From: Perkinsus chesapeaki
Lineage: Eukaryota > Perkinsozoa > Perkinsida > Perkinsidae
Assembly: GCA_013115145.1 (NCBI GenBank)
Contig: JAAPAO010000227.1
Coordinates: forward strand, 1 to 49,942
Reading direction: 5' to 3'
DNA: 49,942 bases
Made by a program: the position numbers and the translations under genes. Positions 11,373 to 23,164 of this stretch are shown here, piece after piece (positions within the stretch are counted from its first letter, which is position 1; every line of letters begins with the position of its first letter). A model generated the notes under the pieces. The model was not told the origin of the DNA. It worked only from the letters and a program-made list of their open reading frames with translations, and did no database searches.

Positions 11373-13643
11373 ATGCTGAGTCGAATAACGTGCGGCCGAT
11401 CGTGGCTGCGGTCCACTGGTGCTATCTATAGTGCTATAAGAGCGGTCAATACCCGCCGATGCTTCGCTAGTATCCCTGAGACCATACAGGGGCTTCAAAG
11501 CGCACTGGAGGCTAAAACTGGCGATGTTACGGTAAGCGGGGTGATGCAGGTTATTACCCTAAACCGGAGGCATCCCTTCCTCTGTCATTGCTGGAAGACT
11601 GGCTCCGACATGTGTTGGTTCACTTACTGCATCTGCATTGTGCTTGAGTGCATCTTGCCCGTTTTATTCTCTTCTGTTCGGTGGGTGTAATAACCTTTTA
11701 AGAAACCGGGAATTCAGTATCGTACTTATCATCATTTTTAGTCCCTGTGGTTATTTCAGGTGGTATCATCCAGCCCTAACATGCTTAAGGTGCGCAGCAA
11801 AGGCCTTAGCCCCTCCATTGGCCAGTTAGTATCTTTATCTGAGGGCTCCAAGGGTGTTGTGGTACCATCTTCCAACCTATTGAAGCTCCCACTACCCGTT
11901 CAGGTACATTTTGATTCTTCAGTTGCCACAGTGCTACTCCTAAAGCAAGACATCCCAGTCGGAACCGGCTCTAGTAGGTCTTTATGAAGCCAACTTCTTG
12001 TGGAGCTGTTTCTATCAGAGGTTCAACTTGCCGATCTCGGTCGATTTAATGCAGTTAGACTTCCCTATGTGCCGATTATCGACCGTGTTCCAGTTTCAAG
12101 ACGGCTTCGTAAGTACCCTAACCTCGTACTCAATAATAAACGACATCCACTGAGGCCCCCATACTTCTATACTAGTCTACTGGGATCGTTATATGAACCA
12201 ATTTCGGACCTTACAGGCGACTACTAATTGATTATATACATATTACTATATTGTTGAACAGATGAGTTTGAGCGCCCCTACAGGTACTGGTCTAGGGCTT
12301 GTCGATGCTCTATCTCCTATCGCAGAGGGGCAGTCTATAGCAATAAGAGGGCCATCAACAGCTACTAGCATATACATGGGATCTGCTTTAAATAAGATAG
12401 TGTCCAATGCTATACGGCAAGGTACAAAGGGTGACACGGAAGGAGAAGTGTGTTAACATTATGCAGGTGTCTCTGTGGTGTACTGCAATCCACTTGGCTA
12501 TGCTCCACCGGCAATTGCTGACCTGTTATCTGAGGGTCTTGACCTGGTCTGTGGAGATCCATCAAGTCCATCTATCGGTTACTTAGCGTTGTTGAAGTCA
12601 CTGGAAGTAGCAAAGGACCGGAGAGCAGATAGTCGCACTATGCTTGTATTGGATAACGTATCAGAGTAACAATGGTTCGCTGTGATGATTCTGGGAACTG
12701 TAAGGTTCAGATACTCGGAACTAAACGGTCAACTGCGATCCGAGGCAGGCGTCCCTATGCCCCTTTCGACAGAACAGATAGTATCGGCGGCAATGCAGTA
12801 AGCTAGCGCCTGCCCTTCCCAAAGGCACACAGCTCGGCTAGGTACTCGTGCAACACTAGAGGGACCCTTTACCCGCTTACAACAGTCGTCTTCACCGATA
12901 AGTTCTCACGGGATGTTGAGATGCAGGCCGATACCGTAAAGATGTTACCTATAGAGTAATAGTAAGAGACCTGCCATTTGTCAGCTCCTACAGTATAACG
13001 TTGGTGCGGCGTCGTTCGATGCCAGTGGGCTATGTCATAACTCTTTGTTGTATTCGCTCCTACCTACTCTTGACGCCAAGTGCGTGAAGGATCTCCGGGA
13101 CATGCATGTAGTACACCCTCCCTTTTAAGCAGCATCCTCTGTTCCCACTAGTCTCAAATAACCATGCAGCGGTCGACCATAGCGGAGCAGCAAGCGTTTG
13201 GTATCCATGTTGATTACTGGGAAGAGGAGGATGTTCAACATTGGTCCAACGCTCTAGCTATTCTAGATGCAATACCACTATCTTTGCCTCCAGCCAAGAG
13301 AATACTGGTAGGATGTGTTATTTTGTGGATTCTACAACTCCTGCTTAGGTAATGCGTAGCGTTCTTGTCTACTACTTTGTCGGCAAGCGTAACCTTGAGG
13401 ACGCCAGCATATCTTCCTTCATTTCCGACTTGGCTGATTGCTTCGAGACCAACGAACCACGAGTGATCGATGCAATTAACGCGGTTCTAGCCGAGCCCGA
13501 TTGTAAAGGCAACCTCATCTTACATGGAGGGATTCATAATTTCAGGTTCGCGAGAACTGGTCGAGGATCTGTGCTATCGTGTTGATTGGACACTTGCGAG
13601 ATATCGGTATCATTTCGATTTGGCGACCCCCAAAGAAGTTTAA
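11373..13643 (+). CDS. Mitochondrial ATP synthase F1 alpha-like subunit with degenerate P-loop
   Basis: This eleven-exon gene encodes roughly 510 residues, close to a full alpha subunit. The start gives a mitochondrial presequence (MLSRITCGRSWLRSTG, Arg-rich, no acids). The N-terminal barrel region reads GQLVSLSEGSKGVVV, matching GEMVEFSSGVKGMAL of alpha. The core gives VPIIDRVPV and then TGLGLVDALSPIAEGQ, matching TGLKAVDSLIPIGRGQ. The next residues are RGPSTATS (12346-12369) where alpha has GDRQTGKT, so the Walker A Lys-Thr is missing. A Walker B-like TMLVLDN follows (about 12640). Near alpha's SVSRVG arginine finger the sequence reads TLDAKCV. The C-terminal helical part (EQQAFGIHVDYW, VLVYYFVGKRNLEDAS) matches the alpha C-domain. 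Introns include a 228-nt first intron, a 170-nt intron ending at 12283 and a GC-AG intron near 13510. It is an alpha paralogue or strongly diverged alpha; nucleotide binding is probably lost. Confidence 0.75.
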
Positions 13644-14131
13644 CCTTATGGACCATTGTGTGACGTTTCCCTCTACATCGACTTGAGTATTAACACAATT
13701 GTGCGTTTGTGATTGCAGCACTCCTCCGCTAGCGTAATTCTGTTTTGCGGAGTGTGGCTCGGGAAAGGTCAGTTGATGCTACTGCATGCGCTCACGGGGA
13801 AGGGTTGTCGGATTGAAGATATTTTTACTATTGAAACAAATTGTAGACAGAACAGATTGTGTCATGCTCTTCAACACCCTGGACGTGATTCTGCAATCAA
13901 TGCTCTCAAACCCGTTGCATCTCATCCAGCAATCATTAACGGGCGTCCGCGTAACAAACTGCGCTTTTGCCCTCCACAATAGCGTCTTTTGAAACACTCC
14001 AACGCTAGCTGGTCTCTGATGCTTTTATGATAAGCTAGTAGACACCGTACCACAATTTGTTCCTCGAGGGAGCTGGTTGATCGTGGCTAGGAGTTTTCCA
14101 GGCTTTCATCTGCCATCACATCTCTCTTAAC
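13644..14131. other. Intergenic, 3' end of F1-like gene and 5' flank of acyl-CoA synthetase
   Basis: There are 488 nt between the two plus-strand genes. Open frames here (for example 13713-13982) show no domain and no splice link to either neighbour. It probably contains the promoter of the acyl-CoA synthetase gene. Confidence 0.4.
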
Positions 14132-17100
14132 ATGTCTGTTGGTATCAGTATCGCCACCGGTGTCCTTAAGTTCCTCGATATCTGCGTATGGGTTGTGACA
14201 TTGGGGCCTTTGTGGATGGTTACTAATAGGAAGAACGTGCCAGAAGGAACTAATTCAGAGCCCGTAGAAGAGGTAAGGCTCGGTCCTCGTAGACTGTAGA
14301 ATCTAATCTGATGCTGTCCTTGGGTAAAATTGGTCTTATGTTAGGCTAATAACGATAAATCTGTAGTGGACCCAGAAATTGCTGGTTCCTCTCAACAGGT
14401 TAAAGTGGCTCATGAGGGTCCACCTAGAATTCGCGTTGGCTACAAGAACTGGAAGCCTTTATGCTCCTGGGATCCAGAGGCATCAACCGTGCTCGACATT
14501 ATCATGCATACCGTCCGAAAGTTCGCATCACATCCAGCTCAAGGTTCAAGATTTTTTGAAAGCTTCAAGGATATTGGGGAAAGGTAAACCGGGAAGGAAG
14601 GAAAAGCCATTCACTTTGTTGTTATTGCGTCGTTAGGTTCCCAGTGAAGCAGTTTGGTCCCACTAAATGGATCACTTACTCTGAAATGGGTGATAGATTC
14701 AAGGCTTTCGGTGCCTTTTTGAGGAGTATCGGTAACACTCCCCAGCCAGCTGATGTGGAGATTGAGGCCATCCAAGGTGAGCTGTATTGCTCTAGGAAGT
14801 GCCGAGTAGCTATTGACCTTTAGGGCCTCATTCGTTGGTTATCTACGAAGACACGTGTGCTGAGTGGGCACAGGCGGCCTTTGGTACATGGAGTCAGAAT
14901 ATGATCGTTACTACTGTTTACGGTATGGAATAGCTACCCATAGCTTCCACTGTATCATATCGCCATTTAGGTACACTTGGTCCCGACTCTGTGGCCCAGG
15001 CTATCCAGGAAGGGAACGGCACCACAGTAAGGGATAAAGTGTTGCTTACTGCGGCTAGTTTTGTTGCTTTAGGTCTTCTGTAATAGGAAGAACGTTAGCA
15101 AGCTCATTGAGTACAGTAAGGAGATGCCTACTTTAAAACATATTATATATACTAATGAGGCAGTACCTGCTGATGAAGCCAGGTAAGGAGGAGGCATCGC
15201 AGACTTTAGTGTTGTCTTCAGCAAACCCCTTTCTGGCTTCGAGAGCTCTGGTATCACCGTTCATTCCTTTGACGATGCCTTGAAGATTGGACAGGGTCTT
15301 GTTGAGCAGTATCCTATGGTTAAGCCCAACAAGGAGTCCCTAGCCATCATCATGTACACCAGTGGTAAGTTCAACAACTTGCTGCTGAAGTAGTCTTCTA
15401 CTATGATGCTGTCAGGGACAACAGGGAAGCCGAAGGGAGTGATGATGAGGCATAGATCAGTCGTCGCCGTTATGGCCTCGGTTGTGCCCATAGGAACTCA
15501 TGTACGCATTTTAACAGGATGACGTTTACCTACTTACTTTAGGCCTTACCCCCGAATTTCACCCATCTTTCGTACCTACCTTTGGCCCATATATTTGAGA
15601 TGGCAGTGCAGATTGGCTGTATGTCGATGGGTGCGAGGATAGGGTAATAGCATTACTATCTATCAATGCTCTTACCATTCCTTCACTGTGCTCAGGTACG
15701 CCGATCCCAAGACGTTGACACAAACCGGTGCACGTCCAATTGGTGCTCTGGAGGAGTTCCGCCCCCATCTTTTCATGGGTGTGCCCAAGGTTTATGATGT
15801 CATTATGAAGGTGCAACAACGACATTGCTGAGCAATGTGCCATTATTATCGGTTTTCCGATTCAGGCTGCTGGTGCTAAGCTGAAGAAGGAGTCCCCTGG
15901 CAAGCAACAGTTAGTGGCCAGTGCTTTCGAGTAAGAGGCTGCTATGGTCCAGTGAGATAGTAATAATTGTTGGCATTTAGGTGGAAGGCTAGAGCGATGG
16001 AGAGCGGCCGATATACACCAGTCTTCGATATGCTCATTTTTAACAAGTTCAAACACATTCTGGGTGGTAACGTTGTTCTTGCACTATCTGGTGGAGGTAA
16101 TGCTGCCCTATCCCTCCGTCTTGTGTGCTGATTACTCCTTATAGGTCCTCTAGCTGCAACCGTTCAGAGATGGGTTAGGACAGCTTTCGGCTGTCAAGTT
16201 ATACAAGGCTATGGTTTAACAGAGACATGTGCTGGAGCGACGTTGCAGTTGGAGCATGATTTCAGACCAGGTGTTGTTGGTCCTCCGGTACGACTTGCTG
16301 ATTTGGAATATCCATTTTGCTCAATTGGCTGTTATCATTGATCAGATCCCTGGCTTGCAGATTAGCCTTAGATCTTGCGTGGGGTCGGATGGTGAGCCCG
16401 AGGTGCTGGATAAGCGTGGTCGTCCTTATTTGAACACGGATACTGAGGATTCTAAAGGCAATCCTTGCCTTGGTCGTGGTGAGGTAATGCTTGCCAATGT
16501 ATCCTTGAGATGCTTTCGTAACATTACCATGTAGATTCTTATTCGTGGCCCAACAGTAACTGATGGCTACTATAAACTGCCAGAGAAGACTGCTGAAGCA
16601 TTCAGGAAGGACGGGTGGTTCCTGACTGGAGATGTCGGAGTTTGGTATCCGGATGGGTCGCTCGGTATTATGGACCGTGTGAAGAATCTCGTCAAGCTTC
16701 ACGGTGGAGAGTATATCGCTATGGAGAACATGGAGCTCATTTATGGCGGAAGCCAATATGTTGATGCTGTAAATGGTGGTATTATGACTTACGGTGATGG
16801 AACACTTGATAGACCAGTTGCTTTGGTTCAAGTTAGCGAGCCGAACCTTACTCAATGGGCTAAGTCCGCTGGAATTAGCTTCCAGTCTATTCAGGTATGT
16901 CGATTGTTAGGGTACTATTTGTTATTGTGGTATTTCTGTATCAGGATCTTGTAACCAAGCCCGAAGCTGAGGAGGAGGTTTTACGTTCTCTTATGGAGTG
17001 CCACAAAAGTGGTGGTCTAACTTCGATTGAGAAGCTTGCTGGAATTGGGTTGGTCTGTGACCCATGGACCGCTCAGAACAAGTGCCTTACTGCTACTAAT

Positions 17101-17175
17101 AAGATCTCGAGGCATGCTGTTATCGCCCGAGATGGGGAGTTGCTTGAGAAGGTTAAGGTTAAGGGTCGACGTTAG
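14132..17175 (+). CDS. Long-chain acyl-CoA synthetase (fatty-acid:CoA ligase, AMP-forming)
   Basis: Sixteen exons with canonical short introns can be joined in one frame. The protein activates long-chain fatty acids: fatty acid + ATP + CoA gives acyl-CoA + AMP + PPi. The start gives a hydrophobic N-terminal anchor (FLDICVWVVTLGPLWMV), as in membrane-bound ACSL enzymes. Next come KQFGPTKWITYSEMGDR, the P-loop-like motif I YTSGTTGKPKGVMM (split by an intron after TSG, about 15364-15440), LPLAHIFEM, FMGVPKVYD, QGYGLTETCAG (adenine binding, about 16205-16230), GEILIRGPTVTDGYYK, DGWFLTGDVGVW (ribose-binding Asp) and IMDRVKNLVKLHGGEYIAMENME, the ACSL signature with its gate-domain Lys. It ends EKVKVKGRR. 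Every diagnostic motif of the ANL superfamily is intact, so it is probably functional. Expected sites are the ER, mitochondrion or lipid-droplet membranes. Confidence 0.95.
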
Positions 17176-18028
17176 TATGAAAATATTATAATGTATATAA
17201 ACTACTGTTTCACTATTGGTGGGTTTGTCTATGACGGTATTATTATAGCAGCTCACTGCGTGGTGACGGCGACAAGACCAGTATTTGGCCACTGGACTTT
17301 ACTGCCGCCGTTCTATCTTGACTATATAAACTACCACCCATTTAGCAGGGCTTATAACGTATTTCAGTGGGTAGTTGAGCTAGTTGGTAGTTTACAAGAA
17401 GCCCTGTGTATTGACACTATTCATTTCCCATTTTTTGTACACGTAATGCCGAGTTTTGGTTGCAAGTGATTCAATAACCAAGCATAATTTACACATATCA
17501 GTGCAGACCAGTATCTTCCCGTGGCGAAACCGGAGCCGGCCGAAGTCTCCAGCTCCGACCTCGGACAGTCTTCTCGAATAAACTCCAACGCAGGAATGCC
17601 AGTTCTCCTAGCTCTTCTTCCGAGGAGTCGGTCGGAGGCATTTCGCAGGAGTTCAAGTGTGCCGACTCGGTACAAGATTTGGTTCGGAAAACTCGAACGG
17701 TGCGAGTCGCACCACTCGGAAGCGGCTACCAATACTTCTAGTGGAAGCGACTTCCAGCAAGCGGCCTTCCACCCCAGAAACGAAGATTTTCAGCCCTCCT
17801 TGGGATGGGTTAGTGAATACTTTTAGACGTTCGTCGGATTGCGGGTCCGATTCCGAGTTCTCAGGGTTCGGCTCGGTTGTTTGAACGCAAATAAATTAGT
17901 AATATCAACCCCAGTTCTCAGAAAACGATGTTTTCCGAAAACTTGGAATCAGCGAATAGAGCACTTCAACTGGCTCCTGGTGTTACCTACTTCTCGCTTT
18001 TCTCGAGTAGGATATGGTGCTTGACAGT
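17176..18028. other. Intergenic, Ser-rich open frame of unknown status
   Basis: These 853 nt separate the acyl-CoA synthetase from the RAP gene. A GC-richer stretch at about 17510-17890 holds overlapping open frames, one of them Ser-rich (17521-17826), and many short TCGGA-containing repeats. I could not link these to either gene or to a known family. It may be a fast-evolving or degraded sequence. Confidence 0.3.
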
Positions 18029-20764
18029 ATGAGCTTTGGTGTACTGTCGTATAGGGCATGTCGGCCATTATATCGGCTCCAGCCGGCAGTTCTCTTCACC
18101 TCGGCATCCGAAGGAAATGCTAATGCCTCCAATATTAGCATGACGCCTCAGGAGGTTGCGTACGTTTCCCAAGGGACAGCTGAAGTGTAATGATCACCTC
18201 AGGTTTCTCTTCGACAAGGTATCACGGAATAAAGCAGCCACTTTGAATACATGGAATACGTAAGCAGCCTTTGTCTCTAATGGAGTCTGTCACTGATATG
18301 CTTGCCTGTATCCGATAGAGAAATTCACGCCGGTTTCGCCATAATTCAGATACTGTAACAGCTTCCTTCTACCTGTCATCGACCAGCTTACGGTGGAGCA
18401 AATGTTAATCATTCTCCGATCAATGGTGCGTGCTCGATTCAGAAAGTTTGCTGTAACGAACAAGTTTAATAAACGTTTGGCGGCTAAGTTTTATGGACAG
18501 AGCTCGACTGATCCGTCGATGGTAAGATACCACTGAAGCTCCTGGCCCGGACCGTTACGGTCTCGAAGTCGGTGGCTTCTTGCTCTGTCTGCTATGCTGC
18601 CCAACGTAGTGTCTCAAGTAATCCTTAGTTCTAGATTATCACGCTTCAAATTTCACCCATCGAGCGTGTTCTTTTCCGTAACATCAAACTTGGTCATGTC
18701 AACATGGTATCTGTCTATTAACTGTTTCCCGTAGCTCATTCTTTGGTAGAAAGATAACTTAGCACAATTTCGGGCCGGTTGTGCAGCTGTTTTGCCCGGC
18801 TGCTCAGCCTGAACAGTCGGAATAGGTCGTAACATCGCAAGAGCTTCTACCAAGTGTTATAAGCGTAACGTGTTTCAAATTTCGGAATTTCTCATCAGTT
18901 TGGGTCATAATGTATATTCTTTGAAGTGCAAAATCGTATCTTTAGAAGAACGCAAAAGATTCAGGTTGCGTTCTGTGGGCCATGTCTTTGTATTAGGTTG
19001 GTCGGATACTCAACGATTTATCGAAGCTAGATTCCCTCGATGATACCACAAGCAGGATCCTGTGTCGGTCTACTCCGTTCGATGAATGTACTGAACGATA
19101 AGCTCTCCGTCCTTGCAACATCCATAGGTGATTTCGCATCTTTAACGATGGTTATCAACGCTCTTGCACGGACACGTCTGGCTGACCCTGATATTGTCCA
19201 CCTCATTGCTGAGGGTTTAGTGGCATCTATACCTAGTCTAGATCTGAATGAGGAACATGCCCTCACGGTAATGTAAGATCCTCGGATTATATCTTGAGGG
19301 ATCTTTCAGCGCTTGGTGCAAGCTCTGAGCTCCCTTGCTCGCCTGGATGCCCTAACCAGTAGCCGAAAGGATATGTTCATTCGGCGGCTGAGCGGGAGGA
19401 TATCGGCTCTCGAGCCGTTTCAACTCTCAATGCTGATGCATGCCCTTGTCGTGCCAGACTGGGGCGATGGCCCGATAGAGTACGTTGCCCTGTTGCTGGC
19501 CTTGTTGGGTTCATTAGTTCCTATCATCAGACACTGTGAACTCCTTCTAAAGCTTTTAAGAGTAGCGTCTAAAGCTCGGGGAGAATTCCGATTCCTGGAA
19601 GTAAGGGGGAGGGAACATTCGAATCCATCGTATTCACCCTCCTCTCTAGTTGCGAGAGATACTAACCTGTGCCTATGCCCTGCAAGCAGCAGGGACGGAA
19701 CTGCCACGCGACATCGTACTCTTCATGGCCGAGGCTGAACACATAGTACGTAGCGAGAAGGTTTTCCTTTCACTCGGGTACGTTTGGCTTGTAGATTGCC
19801 AGTGAAGGACGCAAGGCGATAACAAAATCAAGCTCTCATGTCGAGGTCATCACAAATGACATGCAGTCGTTTAATGATGCTAGTTTATAGATTTCACCTT
19901 CGAAGTTCCAAGACTCGATTAAGTCGGTTCTCGTAGCATGCGGCTTGGAATACAAAGAGGAAGTGGTGGCTGGGCCCTATGTAAGTGGACTAAGTCTTTA
20001 GTGATAGATAGCAGGGGGGGGCGGTATTTCAAAAAATTTCAGTATACAACGTAAGTGGTCTAAGTCTTCGGGGAGCATGTCTCATTCGGCTCTAGGCTTA
20101 TGAGTCACCGTTTATTGTCGTCGTCGAGGAGGAGGAGGCAGTGTAATAGAAAGCAAGTGTTAAGAGAGAGGCATGAGCAACGCGATGGAGGGCTGCGTGA
20201 AGTGGAAATTTGAGAATAGAGGGAGCTTGGCTCGAGGGAGGCTTCTGGAGTGAAAGCCGGATTCGCTGTTTTTTATATACTCGGGACCGATCATCGAGTT
20301 TGACAACATTTTCAGATTCTTGACTACACAGTGGGAAATGTTGCCATTGAAGCTGACGGTTTTTCTCACTTTTATTCTGGTACCGAGAAGTTCACTGCAA
20401 AGGCGAAGCTCAAGCACCGGATACTCACGTATGAACAAACTACAAGTGCTGGAGCTTTAATATGATTTACTCCATAGTTCTCTTGGCTGGCATGTTGTAA
20501 GCCTTCCTTACTTCGAAATGAAGAATAGAGGTCTCAATCAAAGGTGAGTATAAGAGCCTGTGAAATGATCGCTAATTCAGACCGACTTTCATTCGGTAGT
20601 GGCAGAGATGCTCTGCCACAGACTTCCTTTTTTCTACTCGTTGTAAGCCTGTGCTATTCGTCTTCAGAGTCGAGTTCTTCGTGGCTGCCATCGAGAATCA
20701 AACAAATGCTACATTAGCGCAGATTCGTAAACTCTGTAAAAGGAATCTTCCGACCGTTTCATGA
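18029..20764 (+). CDS. RAP-domain protein, probably mitochondrial RNA-binding
   Basis: This is a multi-exon gene. The start gives [17 protein letters not shown], a basic N-terminus typical of mitochondrial import. Helical-repeat segments follow, such as [48 protein letters not shown] and [12 protein letters not shown], with the two-helix spacing of FASTK/heptatricopeptide-like repeats found with RAP domains. The C-terminal RAP domain reads [20 protein letters not shown], then [32 protein letters not shown] and [13 protein letters not shown], which is a complete and very typical RAP core (VAIE.DG.SHF). It ends [11 protein letters not shown] at 20764. RAP proteins act in organellar RNA processing or translation; in alveolates with fragmented mitochondrial rRNAs they are numerous. 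The RAP domain is interrupted by a 335-nt intron (19981-20315), long for this window. Exon edges between 18180 and 19000 are uncertain. Confidence 0.8.
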
Positions 20765-21414
20765 TGTTATCTTCATCGTTTCATTCCTGTATCATTTTGT
20801 GTTCGGAAATATCTGAGTATTCTCAATTAGCATCATGGCAATAACTTCCGAGATAGATATGCAAGGGCGCAATATACCTCTAAATGATCGGAGATAAACC
20901 TATTAGTGAGCATCTTACCCTCCACCGTACATTGAAAAGGATGCTATGGGAAGCCATAGCACATATACTTCAATTAACACTTGACTGATCAACGCAATAC
21001 GATGAACCATATGGTGAACCTGCCCATAATCAGACCTAAGTGGGCGAAATAGACGACTATGATCACTGCTAAGGAGAACCGATGCCTTCAGAAAGCAGTC
21101 TACTCCGACTGCATTGCAATGAGATAAACGGAAAGGCCTACACAAACGTTTCAACTCAAACGCTGAAGTAGTAATTCGGGCTCGGGATTTCAGAGAAAGA
21201 TTAACTGCTTTAAGACTCTCTAACTATCCTTGCTATAAGCAAGGGCAATTTAATGAACCGTGGATCCAAGACCACTACATTAGAAATATGAAGATCCAAG
21301 TTAGTAATTAGTGTAGCGAAGAATCTGTCCATGGATTCTTCACCAGTAAATACCGATTAGGATTGGGCACAAATAAAGCCCTGGTGAATCTAGGCAAAAG
21401 GGTTATCAACAACT
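20765..21414. other. Intergenic, convergent 3' ends
   Basis: These 650 nt lie between the RAP gene stop and the stop of the minus-strand secreted-protein gene. I see no gene. A 79-codon minus frame at 20915-21154 has no supporting feature. Confidence 0.4.
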
Positions 21415-22308
21415 TTATCGAATCGGCTTTAATGATATATCCGATTCGATAAACTTGAAGGGGTAAGATACTTTGTAGTTCAAAACAGGAAGAATACTAA
21501 ACACTTCTGCTTGTCCAAGTAACTTCCACTCCCGCAAATCGTTCTTGACCGTCTTGAAACTCAACGAGAATGTCACACCGAACTTCACCCTGTATTCGAT
21601 GGTCTCCAAAGTACTCGAAATGTTAAAACCAAGATGGTAGGAGTTGTGGGCAAACACCTTGCTGGTCTGAGCTTTCACAGGTACAAGAAACGGTCCGTAC
21701 TTCATGACGCTGACCCCGAATATTAGCTGAGCTACCAATGGGACATCCCGAGGGGTACCTAACTCGTAAGAACTCGATGAGTCGTCGGGTTCGATATAGG
21801 TGGCCATGGCAATAGTTGCCTTCACAGTTTTGTTGCCAAAATATACTAACTGAGCTTCGCCGCCAGCCCTAGCATCGAGCGACTTCAGCTTTTTCTTATC
21901 ATCATAGACCGCATCGACACCGACAAGTGTGCTTTTGTTAGGGTTTCCACTGTCGAAGAACTCCATTGTAGCTTCAACGGTCGTTTTCTCGCTTTCGTTG
22001 AGCTTGCCATGAAAGCAGTAAGAGTACTGTTCGGGTCGTCCGTAGGATGTACAGTTTGGCGGGAATGCAAATGAACCATCGGATGGAACAGAGGCCTGTT
22101 GGATACCCTTCGGGAAAGAGGCAGCCTGTTTTTGATTGAATTCCTTGGACAAACCTTCGACCATCTTCATGAAGTTTATCATCTCGGATAACTCTTCGTC
22201 ATCGGGTAGGATTGAAGACATATCATACGGACGGATAGGATTCTGGACGATGGCAACCGAGCCCGTGAAGCAGAGAATGAAGAGGAGTAGGATTACAGAC
22301 ATTATCAC
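21415..22308 (-). CDS. Secreted protein of unknown family
   Basis: A single open frame of 297 codons without introns starts at 22308. The N-terminus MIMSVILLLFILCFTGSVA is a clear signal peptide with likely cleavage near Ala19. The mature part starts IVQNPIRPYD, has at least four N-glycosylation motifs (NCT, NKS, NKT, NIS) and two nearby Cys (FPPNCTSY, SYCFHG). It has alternating hydrophobic/polar stretches that suggest a beta-rich fold (VSYPFKFIESDISLKPIR at the end). I do not recognise the family. Intronless secreted orphans recur in this window (39731-40129 and 47245-47679), so it may belong to the organism's secretome, but no role can be assigned from sequence. Confidence 0.75.
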   Translation of the reverse strand: MIMSVILLLFILCFTGSVAIVQNPIRPYDMSSILPDDEELSEMINFMKMVEGLSKEFNQKQAASFPKGIQQASVPSDGSFAFPPNCTSYGRPEQYSYCFHGKLNESEKTTVEATMEFFDSGNPNKSTLVGVDAVYDDKKKLKSLDARAGGEAQLVYFGNKTVKATIAMATYIEPDDSSSSYELGTPRDVPLVAQLIFGVSVMKYGPFLVPVKAQTSKVFAHNSYHLGFNISSTLETIEYRVKFGVTFSLSFKTVKNDLREWKLLGQAEVFSILPVLNYKVSYPFKFIESDISLKPIR

Positions 22309-23164
22309 AGCAGCAAAACTGGCAAATAAGGAGGATACTGAATGAATTGAAGATGATAAACCAAGACTCGGGCGGAATATTGCAAAACCGGAGGCCAGCC
22401 TAATATAATGCGACTCGAATGCGATCGAAGTTGTGAACAGTTCGCAAAGTTCCTTATCTTAGGGAGTATATCAAAAGCTTAGGCCGTGACCATGGTGTGA
22501 CTATTTCACACGCATGCTCATGTCACAGGGAATCCAACCCCAGGGAATCCAACCCCCAAGTTTGGTAGTATAGGCGGCTCTACACGTATGAGCTGATAAT
22601 CAGTCATGAATAACACAACAGTAGACGGACACAGTACCTGAAAAGGCTCGTTATCATTCGGACGTGCACCTTTTTTGATCCTTGCCTCATGCCTAGAAGC
22701 GCATCGTTGCGTGGTCACATTCGAGGGAATATTGCCGGGCGTCTCCGGACCTGTGACAACTGCTGGGGATCTCTCAGACTTCTGGGCGAAACTCACATCC
22801 AACTTGTTCGTTTAGGCAACTTGTTTGATTTAGAGGACCCTCCTCGACTAACCGATCCAAAAGCACCATCAAACCCGACGTGAGGACGCTCAGCCGATCC
22901 GTATGTTAGAATGTGTATGAGATACAGTGGTACGTCTGGATAAACTGCCAATTCAGATTAGAGAAGGCAGATTCTTGTCAATGTGTCGTCTGGATAAACT
23001 GCCAATTCAGATTAGAGGAGGCAGATCCTTGTCAATGTGTGATTTACTCAAACAACGCGAGACCCTCCTTCCTCAGGAGACTACCTTGAATAAAATTCGA
23101 GACTACTACGGGACTAATGGTACGTGTAGAACTAAGTCTCATCAACTACATTCAAGCATGCTCC
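22309..23164. other. Intergenic with tandem repeats
   Basis: No convincing gene is seen. Two small tandem repeats lie here: a 15-nt unit twice at 22527-22556, and a 54-nt unit twice at 22933-23040. Open frames at 22518-22802 (minus) and 22927-23211 (plus) overlap these repeats and show no domain. Confidence 0.4.
22933..23040 (+). repeat. Tandem repeat, 2 x 54 bp
   Basis: The two 54-nt units (22933-22986 and 22987-23040) differ at only a few positions. The unit length is a multiple of three and both copies are open in the plus frame, translating to RLDKLPIQIR-GR-LSMC twice. Confidence 0.9.

Noticed and set aside
11780..11930. A 19-nt intron inside exon 2 of the F1 alpha-like gene
   Set aside because: Removing it breaks the reading frame; the sequence reads through as coding.
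16290..16362. A non-canonical (TA-AG or AT-AC) intron in the acyl-CoA synthetase
   Set aside because: An upstream GTACGA donor after VVGPP gives a canonical GT-AG intron and the correct family sequence.
20043..20050. An 8-nt microexon in the RAP gene's long intron
   Set aside because: Including it shifts the frame of the RAP domain, whereas joining 19980 to 20316 keeps phase 0 and the domain intact.
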